A stretch of DNA of 64,000 nt, taken from NCBI GenBank assembly GCA_041392125.1, contig JAWKMR010000009.1:62001-126000 (forward strand), written 5' to 3'. Shown here one piece after another: positions 1 to 9,303 of this stretch. Both the position numbers and the translations under genes were made by a program. The stretch comes from Halomarinibacterium sp041392125 (lineage in GTDB: Bacteria > Bacteroidota > Bacteroidia > Flavobacteriales > Flavobacteriaceae). Position 1 is the first letter of the stretch. Each line of letters opens with the position of its first letter. The notes under the pieces are model-generated. The model worked only from the letters and a program-made list of their open reading frames with translations, did not search any database and had not been told where the DNA came from.

Positions 1-2
1 TA

Positions 3-80
3 TTTGGAGAATTTACCTTTTTTAAACAATTTGTAAAAAAAATGCTCCGACATTTCGGTCTTGGATTTATTTTTAAATAA
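3..80 (+). CDS. possible C-terminus of an upstream gene (partial)
   Basis: One plus-strand frame is open from the left edge to a TAA at 78-80, encoding about 25 residues rich in Phe, Lys and Leu. The other two plus frames hit stops within the first 36 bases. The stop lies 3 bases before the ATG of the next gene, as would fit an operon. The fragment is too short to identify and could be chance. Confidence 0.3.
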   Translation, partial: FGEFTFFKQFVKKMLRHFGLGFIFK

Positions 81-83
81 TTA

Positions 84-413
84 ATGTTTTTTCAGAAAAA
101 AAACATACTAGTTATTTCGTTAAGCTTATTTTTAAGTCTTACCCTACTCTTTCCGTCGCTAGTCCAGCTTTCACACGTATTTGAAACGCATGAACATAAG
201 TTTTGTGGGGATTACTCCAATCACTTTCACGAAAAAGAGCATCAATGCCATATTCAAGATTTTCATTTTAGTTCTTTTCATTTTATTCCTTTTAGTACTT
301 CTTCAGTAACAGCTCATAAAATTTCTGTTCCAAAAACTGAGTACTATACAATACCCTTTTTATCTCAAAAACCTTCTCAATTTCATAAAAGAGGACCTCC
401 TGTAAACTCTTAA
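84..413 (+). CDS. His-rich secreted or membrane-anchored small protein (probable metal binding)
   Basis: 109 aa. Residues about 7-28 form a hydrophobic signal or anchor. Then comes a stretch dense in His and Cys (HVFETHEHKFCG, HFHEKEHQCH, HFSSFHF), with at least 11 His between residues 31 and 67. The C-terminal end is basic with a KRGPP motif. The gene lies 47 bp upstream of a TonB-dependent receptor whose plug resembles ZnuD-type metal receptors, so a periplasmic or surface metal-binding role in uptake is inferred. Small His-rich proteins beside TonB receptors are common in Bacteroidota, but I cannot name a family. The ATG at 84 places the signal peptide at the N-terminus. Confidence 0.7.
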   Translation: MFFQKKNILVISLSLFLSLTLLFPSLVQLSHVFETHEHKFCGDYSNHFHEKEHQCHIQDFHFSSFHFIPFSTSSVTAHKISVPKTEYYTIPFLSQKPSQFHKRGPPVNS

Positions 414-460
414 TTTTTTATTTATATAATTCAATTTAATCAATTAAAAATTAAGTTTTT

Positions 461-2671
461 ATGAAATTATTTATAATTATGTGCCTCGTCCTATGGGCAC
501 CTTTACCTATATTTTCTCAAACCACACTCAGCGGAAGTGTAAAAGATGAAAATAACCAGCCTATTACAGCTACCATTTACCTTCCAAAAATTGAAAAAGG
601 AACCTTAAGTACTATAGATGGTCACTATTCAATTTTAGATATCCCTAAAGGAATTCATTCGGTAATAATATCGGCTTTAGGATACGAAACACTATCGTTT
701 AAAGTAGATTTTTCCGCCGAAGATACTATCATTAAAGATGTTATTTTAAAAGAAAGCGCTATTGAAATGGAAGAAGTAATCATTTCAACCCCATTTCATC
801 AACTACAAAGCGAAAATGTGATGAAAGTAGAAAGGGTTACCACGGAGGCTATTTCAAAAAGTGGTGCTGTTAATTTGGCCCAGGGAATTTCTAATATTGC
901 AGGGGTTTCCACCTTAAGCACCGGAAATGGAATCGGAAAACCCGTTATTAGAGGTTTAAGTTCTAACAGGGTTCTAACTTTCACGCAAGGGGTTAGATTG
1001 GAAAATCAACAGTTTGGTGACGAACACGGACTTGGAATTAATGGCGAAGGAATTGAAAGCGTAGAAGTTATTAAGGGTCCAGCTTCGTTGTTATATGGTA
1101 GCGATGCCATTGGTGGAGTGCTGTATTTAAATCCTGAAAAATTTGAACAAACCGGAAAATCCTCGGCTGCTGCTAACACTACTTATTTTTCAAACACCGA
1201 AGGATTTACCACGACAGTAGGGTTTAAAACTTCTGCAGAAAAATTAAAGTTTACAGCAAGAGGGACTCATGCAGCGTTTTCAGATTATAAAACCGGAGAT
1301 GATTACCGTGTGAGTAACACCCGCTTTAATGAAACCGATTTTAAAACGGGTGTCCAGTTTCAACATAAAAAACTAAAATCCACGCTTAGGTATAATTTTA
1401 ATCAATCAAACATAGGGATTCCTGAAGAAATTGAAATTCAAAATACCTCCAAAAAATTATTACTGCCATTCCAGGAAATTGAAAATCAAGTGTTAAGCTG
1501 GGAGAATAAAATTTTCATGAATCGTTCTAACTTCGAAATTAAAGCCGGATATCTCTTTAATGACCGAAAAGAATTTGAAGAAAGTCCGAATGAGCCAGCG
1601 CTACATATGAAGCTTTCTACATTAACCTACGATGTTAAATACCACCTTGCGGAAATGGGTAAATTTACTACCATTGCGGGTTTTCAGGGGATGTTTCAAA
1701 AAAATGAAAATTTTGGGGAGGAGCTTTTAATTCCGAATGCTGAAAAAACAGATTTTGGGATTTTTGCTACCACACACTTTCATTTAGATGCTTGGGATTT
1801 TCAGGGAGGACTTCGTTTTGATAGGCGAAAAATTACCACCGAAGCTGCAAGGAATGTAGGCGATGAAGATTTTATCCCTTCTTTGGATAGAGATTTCAAC
1901 AGTTTTAATGGCGCCTTGGGTATTAAGTATGATATTTCAAAGAAGCTCATTGCTCGAGTCAATGTGGCCAGTGGATTTAGAGCACCCAATCTTGCCGAAT
2001 TAACATCGCGAGGCGTACACGAAGGTACTTTTAGATACGAAATTGGAAATCCCAACTTAAAAAACGAACAGAGTTTTCAAACCGATGTTGCTTTGGAATA
2101 CCGAAGCGAGCATTTTGAAGTCTTTGCCAATGGTTTTATGAATGTTATCAATAATTATATTTTTATTAATCCTACAGGGGATATTATTGAAGAAACCCCC
2201 GTTTTTGAATATGTACAATTAAAAGCCAATCTTTATGGTGGGGAAATAGGATTTCACTTGCACCCACATCCACTAGATTGGCTGCATTGGGAAAGTAGTT
2301 TTGAAACTGTTACCGGAAAACTTAATGAGGGAGGGTATTTACCTTTTATTCCTGCAAATACGTTAAAAAATACGTTGCGATTTGAACTTAAAGACGGAAA
2401 AGTGATGAAAAAATCGTATGGTTTTGTAACCTATGAAAACACGTTCGATCAAAACAACATAGGCGATTTTGAAACACCTACAAAAGGATACAATTTACTA
2501 AGTTTAGGATTGGGCTCTCAACTGAAATTTAGTAAATTAGGAATCAATTACAGCGTGACTATTACCAACCTTTTGGATGAAAAATACATCCCACATCTTT
2601 CAAGGTTAAAACCAGACGGAATACTAAACCCGGGGAGAAGTATTAATTTAAATCTTGGATTTACACTATAA
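461..2671 (+). CDS. TonB-dependent receptor, ZnuD-like (metal uptake)
   Basis: 736 aa outer-membrane receptor. A signal peptide (residues 1-19, ending FSQ) is followed by a carboxypeptidase-regulatory-like beta-sandwich (about 21-105), a plug domain (about 115-225, with GLSSNRVLTFTQGVRLENQQ and VEVIKGPASLLYGSDAIGG) and a 22-stranded-type barrel that ends in a terminal aromatic strand (LNLGFTL). The segment RLENQQFGDEHGLG is typical of receptors related to ZnuD and other metal receptors. It should import a small metal complex using TonB-ExbBD energy. It follows the His-rich gene and is closed by a hairpin terminator. The metal cannot be told from sequence; zinc, copper or haem are all possible. 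Confidence 0.9.
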   Translation: MKLFIIMCLVLWAPLPIFSQTTLSGSVKDENNQPITATIYLPKIEKGTLSTIDGHYSILDIPKGIHSVIISALGYETLSFKVDFSAEDTIIKDVILKESAIEMEEVIISTPFHQLQSENVMKVERVTTEAISKSGAVNLAQGISNIAGVSTLSTGNGIGKPVIRGLSSNRVLTFTQGVRLENQQFGDEHGLGINGEGIESVEVIKGPASLLYGSDAIGGVLYLNPEKFEQTGKSSAAANTTYFSNTEGFTTTVGFKTSAEKLKFTARGTHAAFSDYKTGDDYRVSNTRFNETDFKTGVQFQHKKLKSTLRYNFNQSNIGIPEEIEIQNTSKKLLLPFQEIENQVLSWENKIFMNRSNFEIKAGYLFNDRKEFEESPNEPALHMKLSTLTYDVKYHLAEMGKFTTIAGFQGMFQKNENFGEELLIPNAEKTDFGIFATTHFHLDAWDFQGGLRFDRRKITTEAARNVGDEDFIPSLDRDFNSFNGALGIKYDISKKLIARVNVASGFRAPNLAELTSRGVHEGTFRYEIGNPNLKNEQSFQTDVALEYRSEHFEVFANGFMNVINNYIFINPTGDIIEETPVFEYVQLKANLYGGEIGFHLHPHPLDWLHWESSFETVTGKLNEGGYLPFIPANTLKNTLRFELKDGKVMKKSYGFVTYENTFDQNNIGDFETPTKGYNLLSLGLGSQLKFSKLGINYSVTITNLLDEKYIPHLSRLKPDGILNPGRSINLNLGFTL

Positions 2672-2672
2672 A

Positions 2673-2696
2673 AAAAGCCCCAAATGGGGCTTTTTT
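2673..2696. terminator. bidirectional rho-independent terminator
   Basis: AAAAGCCCC-AAAT-GGGGCTTTTTT hairpin immediately after the TonB receptor stop, with A-run and T-run on opposite sides. It can serve both the receptor (+) and the small membrane protein gene (-) that converges on it. Confidence 0.85.
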
Positions 2697-3000
2697 ATTC
2701 GTTTATTTTTACTTCAATAGTTTGAGGCGTAGGTTTGGTTTCTGAACTGAAAACATAGGTATAAATCCACATTAAGGTAAAAGTTGGTACAAAATCGAAT
2801 GGTAAAATTTCTTCTATAAAAACAATGACAGCTGCAATTTTACCGGTAGTACCATCGTACATATCACTCATCTTTTTGGCTGCAAAAGGAGCCCAAAATA
2901 GGTCAAACACCCACCCTGCTATTGGAATAAACATAGAGGCAAAACCAATAGCATCATACAATAGGCCTTGTCGTAATAACTTGAATTTATTCTTTCTCAT
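2695..3000 (-). CDS. small conserved membrane protein of unknown function
   Basis: 101 aa with two or three hydrophobic segments (about residues 12-37, 54-66 and 68-86). The N-terminus is basic (MRKNKFKLLRQ), and a loop motif AAKKMSDMYDG follows the first segment. It resembles the many small uncharacterised inner-membrane proteins of Flavobacteriia; no catalytic motif is seen. The gene ends inside the shared terminator and lies 46 bp downstream of folE in the same direction, so the two may be cotranscribed. Confidence 0.7.
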   Translation of the reverse strand: MRKNKFKLLRQGLLYDAIGFASMFIPIAGWVFDLFWAPFAAKKMSDMYDGTTGKIAAVIVFIEEILPFDFVPTFTLMWIYTYVFSSETKPTPQTIEVKINE

Positions 3001-3046
3001 TTTCTAAGATTTTGTTGTAAATCATTTTACAATAAACATACCAAGT

Positions 3047-3646
3047 TTAGGTAAGGTCTGTTCCTATTAGTTTCAAAAATTCATTTCTTGTTTCAATTTT
3101 TTCAAATTGTCCTCTAAATCCGGACGTTGTCGTGACACTATTTTGTTTTTGCACCCCGCGCATCATCATACACATATGGCTTGCTTCAATAACTACGGCA
3201 ACCCCTTTTGGTTTTAGTGTATCATTAATACATTCCAAGATATCGTGCGTAAGTCGCTCTTGTACTTGCAATCTACGTGCAAAAACATCAACCACCCGTG
3301 GAATTTTACTTAACCCAACAATATACCCGTTAGGAATATAGGCTATATGGGCTTTCCCAAAAAAAGGCAATATGTGGTGCTCGCATAAGGAATACAATTC
3401 TATGTCCTTAACAATAACCATGTCATTATAACTTTCAGCAAACATGGCACTTTTAAGAATTTCGGCAGGATTTTGGCAATGGCCCGAGGTTAAAAACTGC
3501 ATGGCTTTGGCCGCCCTTTCCGGTGTTTTAACAATCCCCTCTCTATCTATATCCTCTCCTATTCCTTTTAAAATTTTAGTGTAATTATTCTTTAAATCGT
3601 CGGTTACCGATTCATTATACTCTTCAAAATAGTTATAAGACCCCAT
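3047..3646 (-). CDS. folE: GTP cyclohydrolase I
   Basis: 199 aa. It converts GTP to 7,8-dihydroneopterin triphosphate, the first step of tetrahydrofolate and pterin synthesis. Family motifs are present: the zinc/active-site segment LYSLCEHHILPFFGKAHIAYIP, the GLSKIPRVV strand, RRLQVQERLT, and ASHMCMMMRGV with the second zinc Cys. The TPERAAKAM helix lies near the N-terminus. Length is close to the usual 180-220 aa. The ATG at 3646 follows an AT-rich leader without a clear Shine-Dalgarno sequence, as is normal in this phylum. Confidence 0.97.
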   Translation of the reverse strand: MGSYNYFEEYNESVTDDLKNNYTKILKGIGEDIDREGIVKTPERAAKAMQFLTSGHCQNPAEILKSAMFAESYNDMVIVKDIELYSLCEHHILPFFGKAHIAYIPNGYIVGLSKIPRVVDVFARRLQVQERLTHDILECINDTLKPKGVAVVIEASHMCMMMRGVQKQNSVTTTSGFRGQFEKIETRNEFLKLIGTDLT

Positions 3647-3903
3647 AAAATTTCTGACTTAAATTTTTAGCAATAATTTTTATCGAATATGCAATTTAAT
3701 TTATGTATTAACTAAAATGAGATTGTTTTTAACTTTTCATTAATACTCTTACTTTACAGATACATTAGTTTTGTTTATCAATCAACTAATAAGTGGCTGT
3801 TTCTACTAATTTGTAAAACACCCTTTCTAAAGACAAAAGTAAATTCTTTCAATTGTAACAATTGCATTTTGCGACTGTCTTTAGTAAACAAAGTCATCAA
3901 TCA

Positions 3904-6330
3904 ATGAAACTAATCAACCTTCTTATTACCTTCTGTATCATTACCAATAGCTATTCTCAAGAAAAAAAATCAATTACCATAAACAGAACTTCACAAGCTC
4001 CAAAAATAGATGGAAATTTGGATGATGAAGCATGGAAAAATGCCGAAGAAGCCAAAGATTTTACACAATTCAGACCTGAAATGGGTGCGACTGAAAAAGA
4101 ACACCAAAAAACGATCGTAAAAATGGTATATGATGACAATGCAATTTATGTAGGTGCCTACCTGCACGATAAGCCGGAAGATATCATGAAACAATTTACC
4201 AGTCGCGATAATTTTGGCCAATCTGATTTCTTTGGAGTTATTTTAAACCCGAATAACGACGCTCAAAACGATACCGAATTTTTCGTTTTTAGCTCCGGGA
4301 CTCAAGCTGATGCCCTTGCAAACCCTAGTATTGGGGAAGATTTTGGTTGGAATGGCGTTTGGGATAGTAGTGTGCAAATTGTAGCAGACGGATGGATTGT
4401 TGAAATGAAAATTCCTTATGCCAACCTTCGCTTTGCCAACCAAGAAGTGCAAACATGGGGGTTACAATTTCATCGCCGTTTTAGAACCGATAATTCGCAA
4501 TACTCTTGGAATCCAATAGACAGAACCAAAGGAAATATTGGCCTTTATCATGGGGTTTTAAATGGAATACAAAATATCTCTCCCCCCACTCGCTTAAGTT
4601 TTTACCCTTTTGCTTCTACTTTGGTAAGAACTTTTGATGGTGAAACTACGGACGATTACAGCGTGGGCATGGATGTAAAATATGGTATTACTGAAAATTT
4701 TACACTGGATGCTACCTTAATTCCGGATTTTAGTCAGGCCGGATTTGACAATGTTCGGCTAAACTTGGGGCCATTTGAACAAACTTTTTCAGAACAACGC
4801 CAATTTTTTACCGAAGGTGTGGATCTATTCAATAAAGGCAATCTTTTTTATTCTCGGCGAATAGGAAGTAATCCATCTACCTATCCCGAGATTGATTCAG
4901 AGACAGAAGAAGTGATTGATTACCCTAATAATGTGAAAGTTTTAAATGCCGTTAAAGTTTCTGGTCGAACCAAACAGGGTCTTGGCATCGGTTTTTTTAA
5001 TGCCATTACTGAAAAAACTTCAGCTACCATAAAAAATATTAATTCAGGCGAAATACGTGAAGAAGTGGTGGAGCCTTTTACCAATTACAATATTATGGTA
5101 GTAGACCAACAATTCAACAAAAATTCTTCTATAAGTCTTATTAACACCAGTGTTTTAAGAGAAGGTGGTTTTAGAGATGCTAATGTTACTGCTGCCCTCT
5201 TTGATATTACCGACAAAGCGAATAAGTGGAATGTAAACGGAAATATAAAATTGAGTAGTTTAAACCTAATAACAGATACACAAACAGGTTTCAGCTCTCT
5301 TTTAGAATTTCAAAAAGTAAGCGGTAAATACCGATTTGGAATCTCCAATGTTCAAGCCGATAAGAATTACAATATCAATGACTTAGGTATTTCCTTCAGA
5401 AACAATTATAATAATTTCAATTCGTATTTTTCATATAGAATTTTTGAGCCAACCAAAACCTGGAACAACTTTAGTGTTTATACTTGGCTTGAATACGAAA
5501 TGCTGTTTGACCCAAATACCTATACAGGTAATAATGTAGGGTTCGATATTTACGCTCAAAGTAAAAAACTTTGGGAGTATAATTTTAATATCAATTACAG
5601 TATAGGTAAGCAGCACGATTATTTTGAACCAAGAAAAGATGGTTATTTCTTTACGTTTAAAAACGAATTTCGCGTTAATTATTATATGAATACTAATTAT
5701 GCTAAAAAGTTTGCTACTTCGCTATATGGCGGCGGTGTAACACTCTTCGACCCCGAGCGGGATTTGCTTTACTATTGGTTTGGCTTTGACCCCAGAATGC
5801 GTTTTACGGACAAATTTAACATAACCTACTCCTTTTATGCTGAAATAGGCACCGGAAGTCGAGGTTTTGTGGATAATGTAGATGATGCCATCATTTTTGG
5901 ACAAAGAGACCAAAATACCATTACGAATAGTATTTCTGGAAATTATAATTTTAATCCGTTTCATGCACTTTCGCTTACCTTTCGAAATTATTGGTCCACC
6001 GTTACGTATGATGATTTACTTTTTACATTGAATGAAGACGGAACATTAACCACAGACAATAATATTCACGTGGCTGATATTGATAACCCAAATATCAATT
6101 TTAATACTTGGAATCTCGATTTTCGATACACTTGGCAATTTGCACCCGGTAGTCAGTTAACAGCCCTATACAGGAATACATTATTTAACGCAAATTCTGA
6201 ATCTACGTCTAACTATTTTGAAAGTCTCAACACCTTATTCGACCAACCTATAGAGCACGTGTTTTCACTCCGAATGGTTTACTTTATAGATTATAACAAC
6301 ATTAAAAACCTTTTCAGAAAAAACTCTTAA
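3904..6330 (+). CDS. DUF5916 / CBM9-like outer-membrane protein
   Basis: 808 aa from ATG 3904. The reading frame extends 42 bases further upstream to a TTG, but 3904 puts a signal peptide (MKLINLLITFC...NSYSQ) at the N-terminus. Residues about 25-200 form a CBM9-like domain (PKIDGNLDDEAWKNAE, then MKIPYANLRF). The rest is a DUF5916 beta-barrel-like region full of alternating aromatic strands (QFFTEGVDLF motif, RFTDKFNITYSFY). Proteins of this architecture are widespread in Bacteroidota; their substrate is unknown and a surface role is inferred. A 257-bp AT-rich gap lies upstream, with folE divergent. Confidence 0.88.
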   Translation: MKLINLLITFCIITNSYSQEKKSITINRTSQAPKIDGNLDDEAWKNAEEAKDFTQFRPEMGATEKEHQKTIVKMVYDDNAIYVGAYLHDKPEDIMKQFTSRDNFGQSDFFGVILNPNNDAQNDTEFFVFSSGTQADALANPSIGEDFGWNGVWDSSVQIVADGWIVEMKIPYANLRFANQEVQTWGLQFHRRFRTDNSQYSWNPIDRTKGNIGLYHGVLNGIQNISPPTRLSFYPFASTLVRTFDGETTDDYSVGMDVKYGITENFTLDATLIPDFSQAGFDNVRLNLGPFEQTFSEQRQFFTEGVDLFNKGNLFYSRRIGSNPSTYPEIDSETEEVIDYPNNVKVLNAVKVSGRTKQGLGIGFFNAITEKTSATIKNINSGEIREEVVEPFTNYNIMVVDQQFNKNSSISLINTSVLREGGFRDANVTAALFDITDKANKWNVNGNIKLSSLNLITDTQTGFSSLLEFQKVSGKYRFGISNVQADKNYNINDLGISFRNNYNNFNSYFSYRIFEPTKTWNNFSVYTWLEYEMLFDPNTYTGNNVGFDIYAQSKKLWEYNFNINYSIGKQHDYFEPRKDGYFFTFKNEFRVNYYMNTNYAKKFATSLYGGGVTLFDPERDLLYYWFGFDPRMRFTDKFNITYSFYAEIGTGSRGFVDNVDDAIIFGQRDQNTITNSISGNYNFNPFHALSLTFRNYWSTVTYDDLLFTLNEDGTLTTDNNIHVADIDNPNINFNTWNLDFRYTWQFAPGSQLTALYRNTLFNANSESTSNYFESLNTLFDQPIEHVFSLRMVYFIDYNNIKNLFRKNS

Positions 6331-6387
6331 CAAGCCGCCTTGTGCGTTCCAAGTGAATGTGCTAATTTCACACAGTAAATTTAATTA

Positions 6388-7047
6388 ATGATTTTAGCCA
6401 AAAACATTCACAAATATTTCGATTCGTTACACGTTTTAAAAGGTGTTGATTTATCCATAAAAAAAGGAGAAATTGTTTCTATTGTAGGTGCATCCGGAGC
6501 CGGTAAAACAACCCTACTTCAAATATTAGGGACCTTAGACACTTTTTCGGAAGGTACTTTGGAAATTGACGGTGTTTCTATTTCAGATTTAAATAGAAAA
6601 TCAATCGCAAAATTCAGAAACTCTAATTTGGGGTTTATCTTTCAGTTTCATCAACTATTACCCGAATTTACGGCGCTTGAAAATGTGTGTATTCCTGCTT
6701 TCATAAAAAATACCTCAAAAACGGAAGCGGAAAAAAGAGCCAAAGAATTGTTGAATTTTTTAGGCTTGTCTCATAGAGAAACCCATAAACCCAACGAACT
6801 TTCGGGAGGTGAGCAGCAACGCGTTGCCGTAGCAAGAGCATTAATGAATAACCCTGCCATCATTTTAGCTGATGAGCCCAGCGGAAATCTCGATACGGAA
6901 AGTGCCGAAAATTTACACCAGCTATTTTTTAAATTACGAGATGAGTTTGGGCAAACCTTTGTTATTGTTACCCACAATGAAGATTTAGCCGAAATGGCCG
7001 ACAGAAAACTAGTGATGCAGGATGGGAAGATAATTACCGGGGGATGA
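6388..7047 (+). CDS. ABC transporter ATP-binding protein, LolD/MacB-like
   Basis: 219 aa ATPase. Walker A GASGAGKTT is at residues 34-42, then the Q-loop (FQFHQLLPEFTALENV), signature LSGGEQQR, Walker B IILADEPSGNLD and the switch His (IVTHNEDLA). The P-S-G-N-L-D and LLPEFTALENV segments are typical of LolD, the ATPase that powers lipoprotein release from the inner membrane, and of related MacB-type ATPases. No permease gene is adjacent; in flavobacteria the LolCE partner is often elsewhere. The gene overlaps the next by 4 bases (ATGA), which implies translational coupling. Confidence 0.88.
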   Translation: MILAKNIHKYFDSLHVLKGVDLSIKKGEIVSIVGASGAGKTTLLQILGTLDTFSEGTLEIDGVSISDLNRKSIAKFRNSNLGFIFQFHQLLPEFTALENVCIPAFIKNTSKTEAEKRAKELLNFLGLSHRETHKPNELSGGEQQRVAVARALMNNPAIILADEPSGNLDTESAENLHQLFFKLRDEFGQTFVIVTHNEDLAEMADRKLVMQDGKIITGG

Positions 7048-7808
7048 AACAAAGTGAGCTGAAGGAATTTCTCGATGAAAAAGCCGCTTTATACAATCAG
7101 CCGAGGTTTATTGAAACGGATCCTATTCAGGTGCCTCATCAATTTTCAAAAAAAGAAGATATTGAAATTGCAGGGTTTTTAACAGCTTCCATTGCTTGGG
7201 GTAACCGAAAAAGCATTATTACCAATGCAAAAAAGATGATGCAACTGCTAGAAAATGCTCCCCATGATTTTGTGTTGCATCATACTGAAAATGATTTAGA
7301 ATCACTTCAAAATTTTGTCCACCGAACCTTCAACGGCGAAGATTTTACCTATTTTATTAAAGCACTTAAACACATTTATATAGCGCACAGCGGATTAGAA
7401 GCTGTATTTTCAAAACATGCGGAAAAGGACTGCCTGCAAAAGTCGATTTCGGAGTTTAAAAACAAGTTTTTTGAACTCCCCCACTTACCCAGAACACAAA
7501 AGCATGTGAGCGACCCTTTAAAAAATTCCGCAGCAAAACGAATTAATATGTACCTGCGTTGGATGGTTCGCAACGATAACCGTGGTGTGGACTTCGGTAT
7601 TTGGAAAAGCCTAAAGCCAAGTCAACTGTCCTGCCCTTTAGATGTGCATAGTGGTAACATAGCTAGAAAATTACTACTATTAAAAAGAAAACAGAATGAT
7701 GCAAAAGCACTTAAAGAGCTGGATTTTTCCATACGTAATTTGGATTCACAAGACCCTGTAAAATATGACTTTGCCTTATTTGGATTAGGTGTTTTTGAAA
7801 GTTTTTAA
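7044..7808 (+). CDS. TIGR02757 family protein
   Basis: 254 aa, start codon overlapping the stop of the upstream ATPase (ATGA). Conserved segments include FIETDPIQVPHQF near the N-terminus, GFLTASIAWGNRKSII, and in the C-terminal half RWMVRNDNRGVDFGIWK and LDVHSGNIARKL, all typical of TIGR02757. The family is restricted largely to Bacteroidota and some other anaerobes and has no assigned biochemical function. The helical arrangement with D-x-H-S-G recalls the HhH-GPD glycosylase fold, but this is only a resemblance. Confidence 0.85.
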   Translation: MKQSELKEFLDEKAALYNQPRFIETDPIQVPHQFSKKEDIEIAGFLTASIAWGNRKSIITNAKKMMQLLENAPHDFVLHHTENDLESLQNFVHRTFNGEDFTYFIKALKHIYIAHSGLEAVFSKHAEKDCLQKSISEFKNKFFELPHLPRTQKHVSDPLKNSAAKRINMYLRWMVRNDNRGVDFGIWKSLKPSQLSCPLDVHSGNIARKLLLLKRKQNDAKALKELDFSIRNLDSQDPVKYDFALFGLGVFESF

Positions 7809-7870
7809 ACTTTTTGAAATCCTTTTCCTACATTTCTGCGTATATGATGTAAACATTTAAAACTTATATC

Positions 7871-8410
7871 ATGAAAAAAATTATTTTTTTATTTACGCTC
7901 ATTACTTTCTTTAGTTGTTCAAAAGAAACAGAAATTACTCCTGAATCCTATAATAATTTAAAGCCTAGCATTACTTCTGAAAATGGAAGAAGGTCTGGAG
8001 AAATTGGTCAGGGAACTACTGTAACAGATTTAATTGCAGGGCAACACACAGTCGCCGGAACAGTAGAATTATGGACCGATGGGACACAACTATTTATTAC
8101 TTATTTAACAACACCAGAGTGGACTATTGATGAAACTCATTTATATATAGGGTCTTGCGAAGAAAGACCGGCAAATAATCCGGGGAATCCTTTAATAGGC
8201 CAATTTCCTTATAGTGGAAATCACCCTGTTAATACGTGGAGTGTAACCTATGCGTTCGATTTAGCTTCGCTGGAACCTTCAGGCTGTATTGCTGCTCATG
8301 CTAAAGTAGATGGTGTAAATGGTGGAAGCGAGACAGCTTGGGGAGATGGAGAACCATACGGAGGCAATTCCTGGGCCATGTATTTTTATTATGACCTAAG
8401 CAGCTTATAA
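7871..8410 (+). CDS. secreted lipoprotein A of a paralogous pair
   Basis: 179 aa. A lipoprotein signal is visible (FTLITFFSCSKE, with Cys at about residue 16). The mature part shares a domain with the gene at 8657: AGQHTVAGTVELWTDG, WTIDETHLYIG, PLIGQFPYS and ETAWGDGEPYGGNSWAMYF. This W-x-I-x-E-T-H-L-Y to E-T-A-W-G...N-W-A pattern occurs in many secreted bacterial proteins; the function is unknown to me. The gene is followed by its own terminator, so it is probably monocistronic. Confidence 0.8.
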   Translation: MKKIIFLFTLITFFSCSKETEITPESYNNLKPSITSENGRRSGEIGQGTTVTDLIAGQHTVAGTVELWTDGTQLFITYLTTPEWTIDETHLYIGSCEERPANNPGNPLIGQFPYSGNHPVNTWSVTYAFDLASLEPSGCIAAHAKVDGVNGGSETAWGDGEPYGGNSWAMYFYYDLSSL

Positions 8411-8432
8411 TCTCTTTTTTGCCCCCAATGTA

Positions 8433-8459
8433 AAAGCCCTCTGTGAGAGGGCTTTTTTT
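8433..8459 (+). terminator. rho-independent terminator after lipoprotein A
   Basis: AAGCCCTC-TGT-GAGAGGGCTT stem followed by seven T. Confidence 0.9.
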
Positions 8460-8622
8460 ATTAAAACCAAGTATCTCTAAAAAACTTATGTCTCTGATGT
8501 GTTTTGAAAAAAATAGTATCAATACTGACTAAAATAAGGTTTAATAATTTCTAATAATTTAACATTTAAAATAAATTAAATGCATTTTGTCGGAAAAATA
8601 TTACATTTAAACGATTTTTGTT

Positions 8623-8630
8623 TATATTTG
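8623..8630 (+). promoter_or_regulatory. Bacteroidota -7 box for lipoprotein B
   Basis: TATATTTG fits TAnnTTTG and lies 26 bp before the ATG at 8657. No good -33 TTTG is at the right distance. It places the transcription start downstream of an in-frame TTG at 8618, supporting ATG 8657 as the start. Confidence 0.55.
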
Positions 8631-8656
8631 GGTCTATTAACTCCAAAATTCTACTT

Positions 8657-9190
8657 ATGAAATCAAAAATTACTTTCCTTTTCTTAACTACTTTATTAAT
8701 GTTAAGCTGTTCGAAAGAACAAGAGCCCAATTCGCAAACACCAACTACGGCAAACTTTGAGCTTCCACAAATTGACGATGGTATTAATGATGATCCAACA
8801 GAACTGTACAGCGATTTCCTTATTGCAGGGCAAAATATAGTTTCAGGTAATGTAACAGTAACCCTTGTAGATGGGTTTGTAGTGGTAACCTATACTACCG
8901 ATGGGGACTGGGTTATTAATGAAACTCATTTATATGTTGGTGATATTGGAGATCTACCTACCAACAATAACGGAAATCCACAGATTGGACATTTTCCATA
9001 CAGTAACACACATAACGAAGAAACTACCGTTTCTTATACTACCGTAACACTGGCACCGGGCGAATGTGTTTATATAGCTGTTCATGCAGTGGTTACTAAT
9101 ACCTCTTCAGGTCAAACAGAAACCGCTTGGGGTAATGGAAGTCCTATAGGTGGAAACAGTTGGGCTATGGGCTTTGAAGTTTGTAATTAA
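8657..9190 (+). CDS. secreted lipoprotein B of a paralogous pair
   Basis: 177 aa from ATG 8657, with lipobox LLMLSCSKE. It is homologous to the gene at 7871: AGQNIVSGNVTVTL, WVINETHLYVGD, PQIGHFPYS and ETAWGNGSPIGGNSWAMGFE. The order of conserved blocks is the same, pointing to a tandem duplication followed by divergence. It has its own promoter and terminator. It is anchored in a membrane by a lipidated Cys; whether it is surface exposed cannot be seen. Confidence 0.8.
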   Translation: MKSKITFLFLTTLLMLSCSKEQEPNSQTPTTANFELPQIDDGINDDPTELYSDFLIAGQNIVSGNVTVTLVDGFVVVTYTTDGDWVINETHLYVGDIGDLPTNNNGNPQIGHFPYSNTHNEETTVSYTTVTLAPGECVYIAVHAVVTNTSSGQTETAWGNGSPIGGNSWAMGFEVCN

Positions 9191-9209
9191 ATAAAGACCT
9201 ACTTTGTTA

Positions 9210-9237
9210 AAAGCCTTCAGTTTTGAAGGCTTTTTTT
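9210..9237 (+). terminator. rho-independent terminator after lipoprotein B
   Basis: AAAGCCTTCA-GTTT-TGAAGGCTTT with a T7 run. Confidence 0.9.
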
Positions 9238-9303
9238 ATTCTTTGCTGCAAGAAAAAGGACATATTTAAAATCTATGTTTATATTTGGCAAATAAAATTT
9301 GGA

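Noticed and set aside
3862..3903. Longer N-terminus for the DUF5916 protein
   Set aside because: It would start at TTG and place 14 polar residues before an evident signal peptide; ATG 3904 is better.
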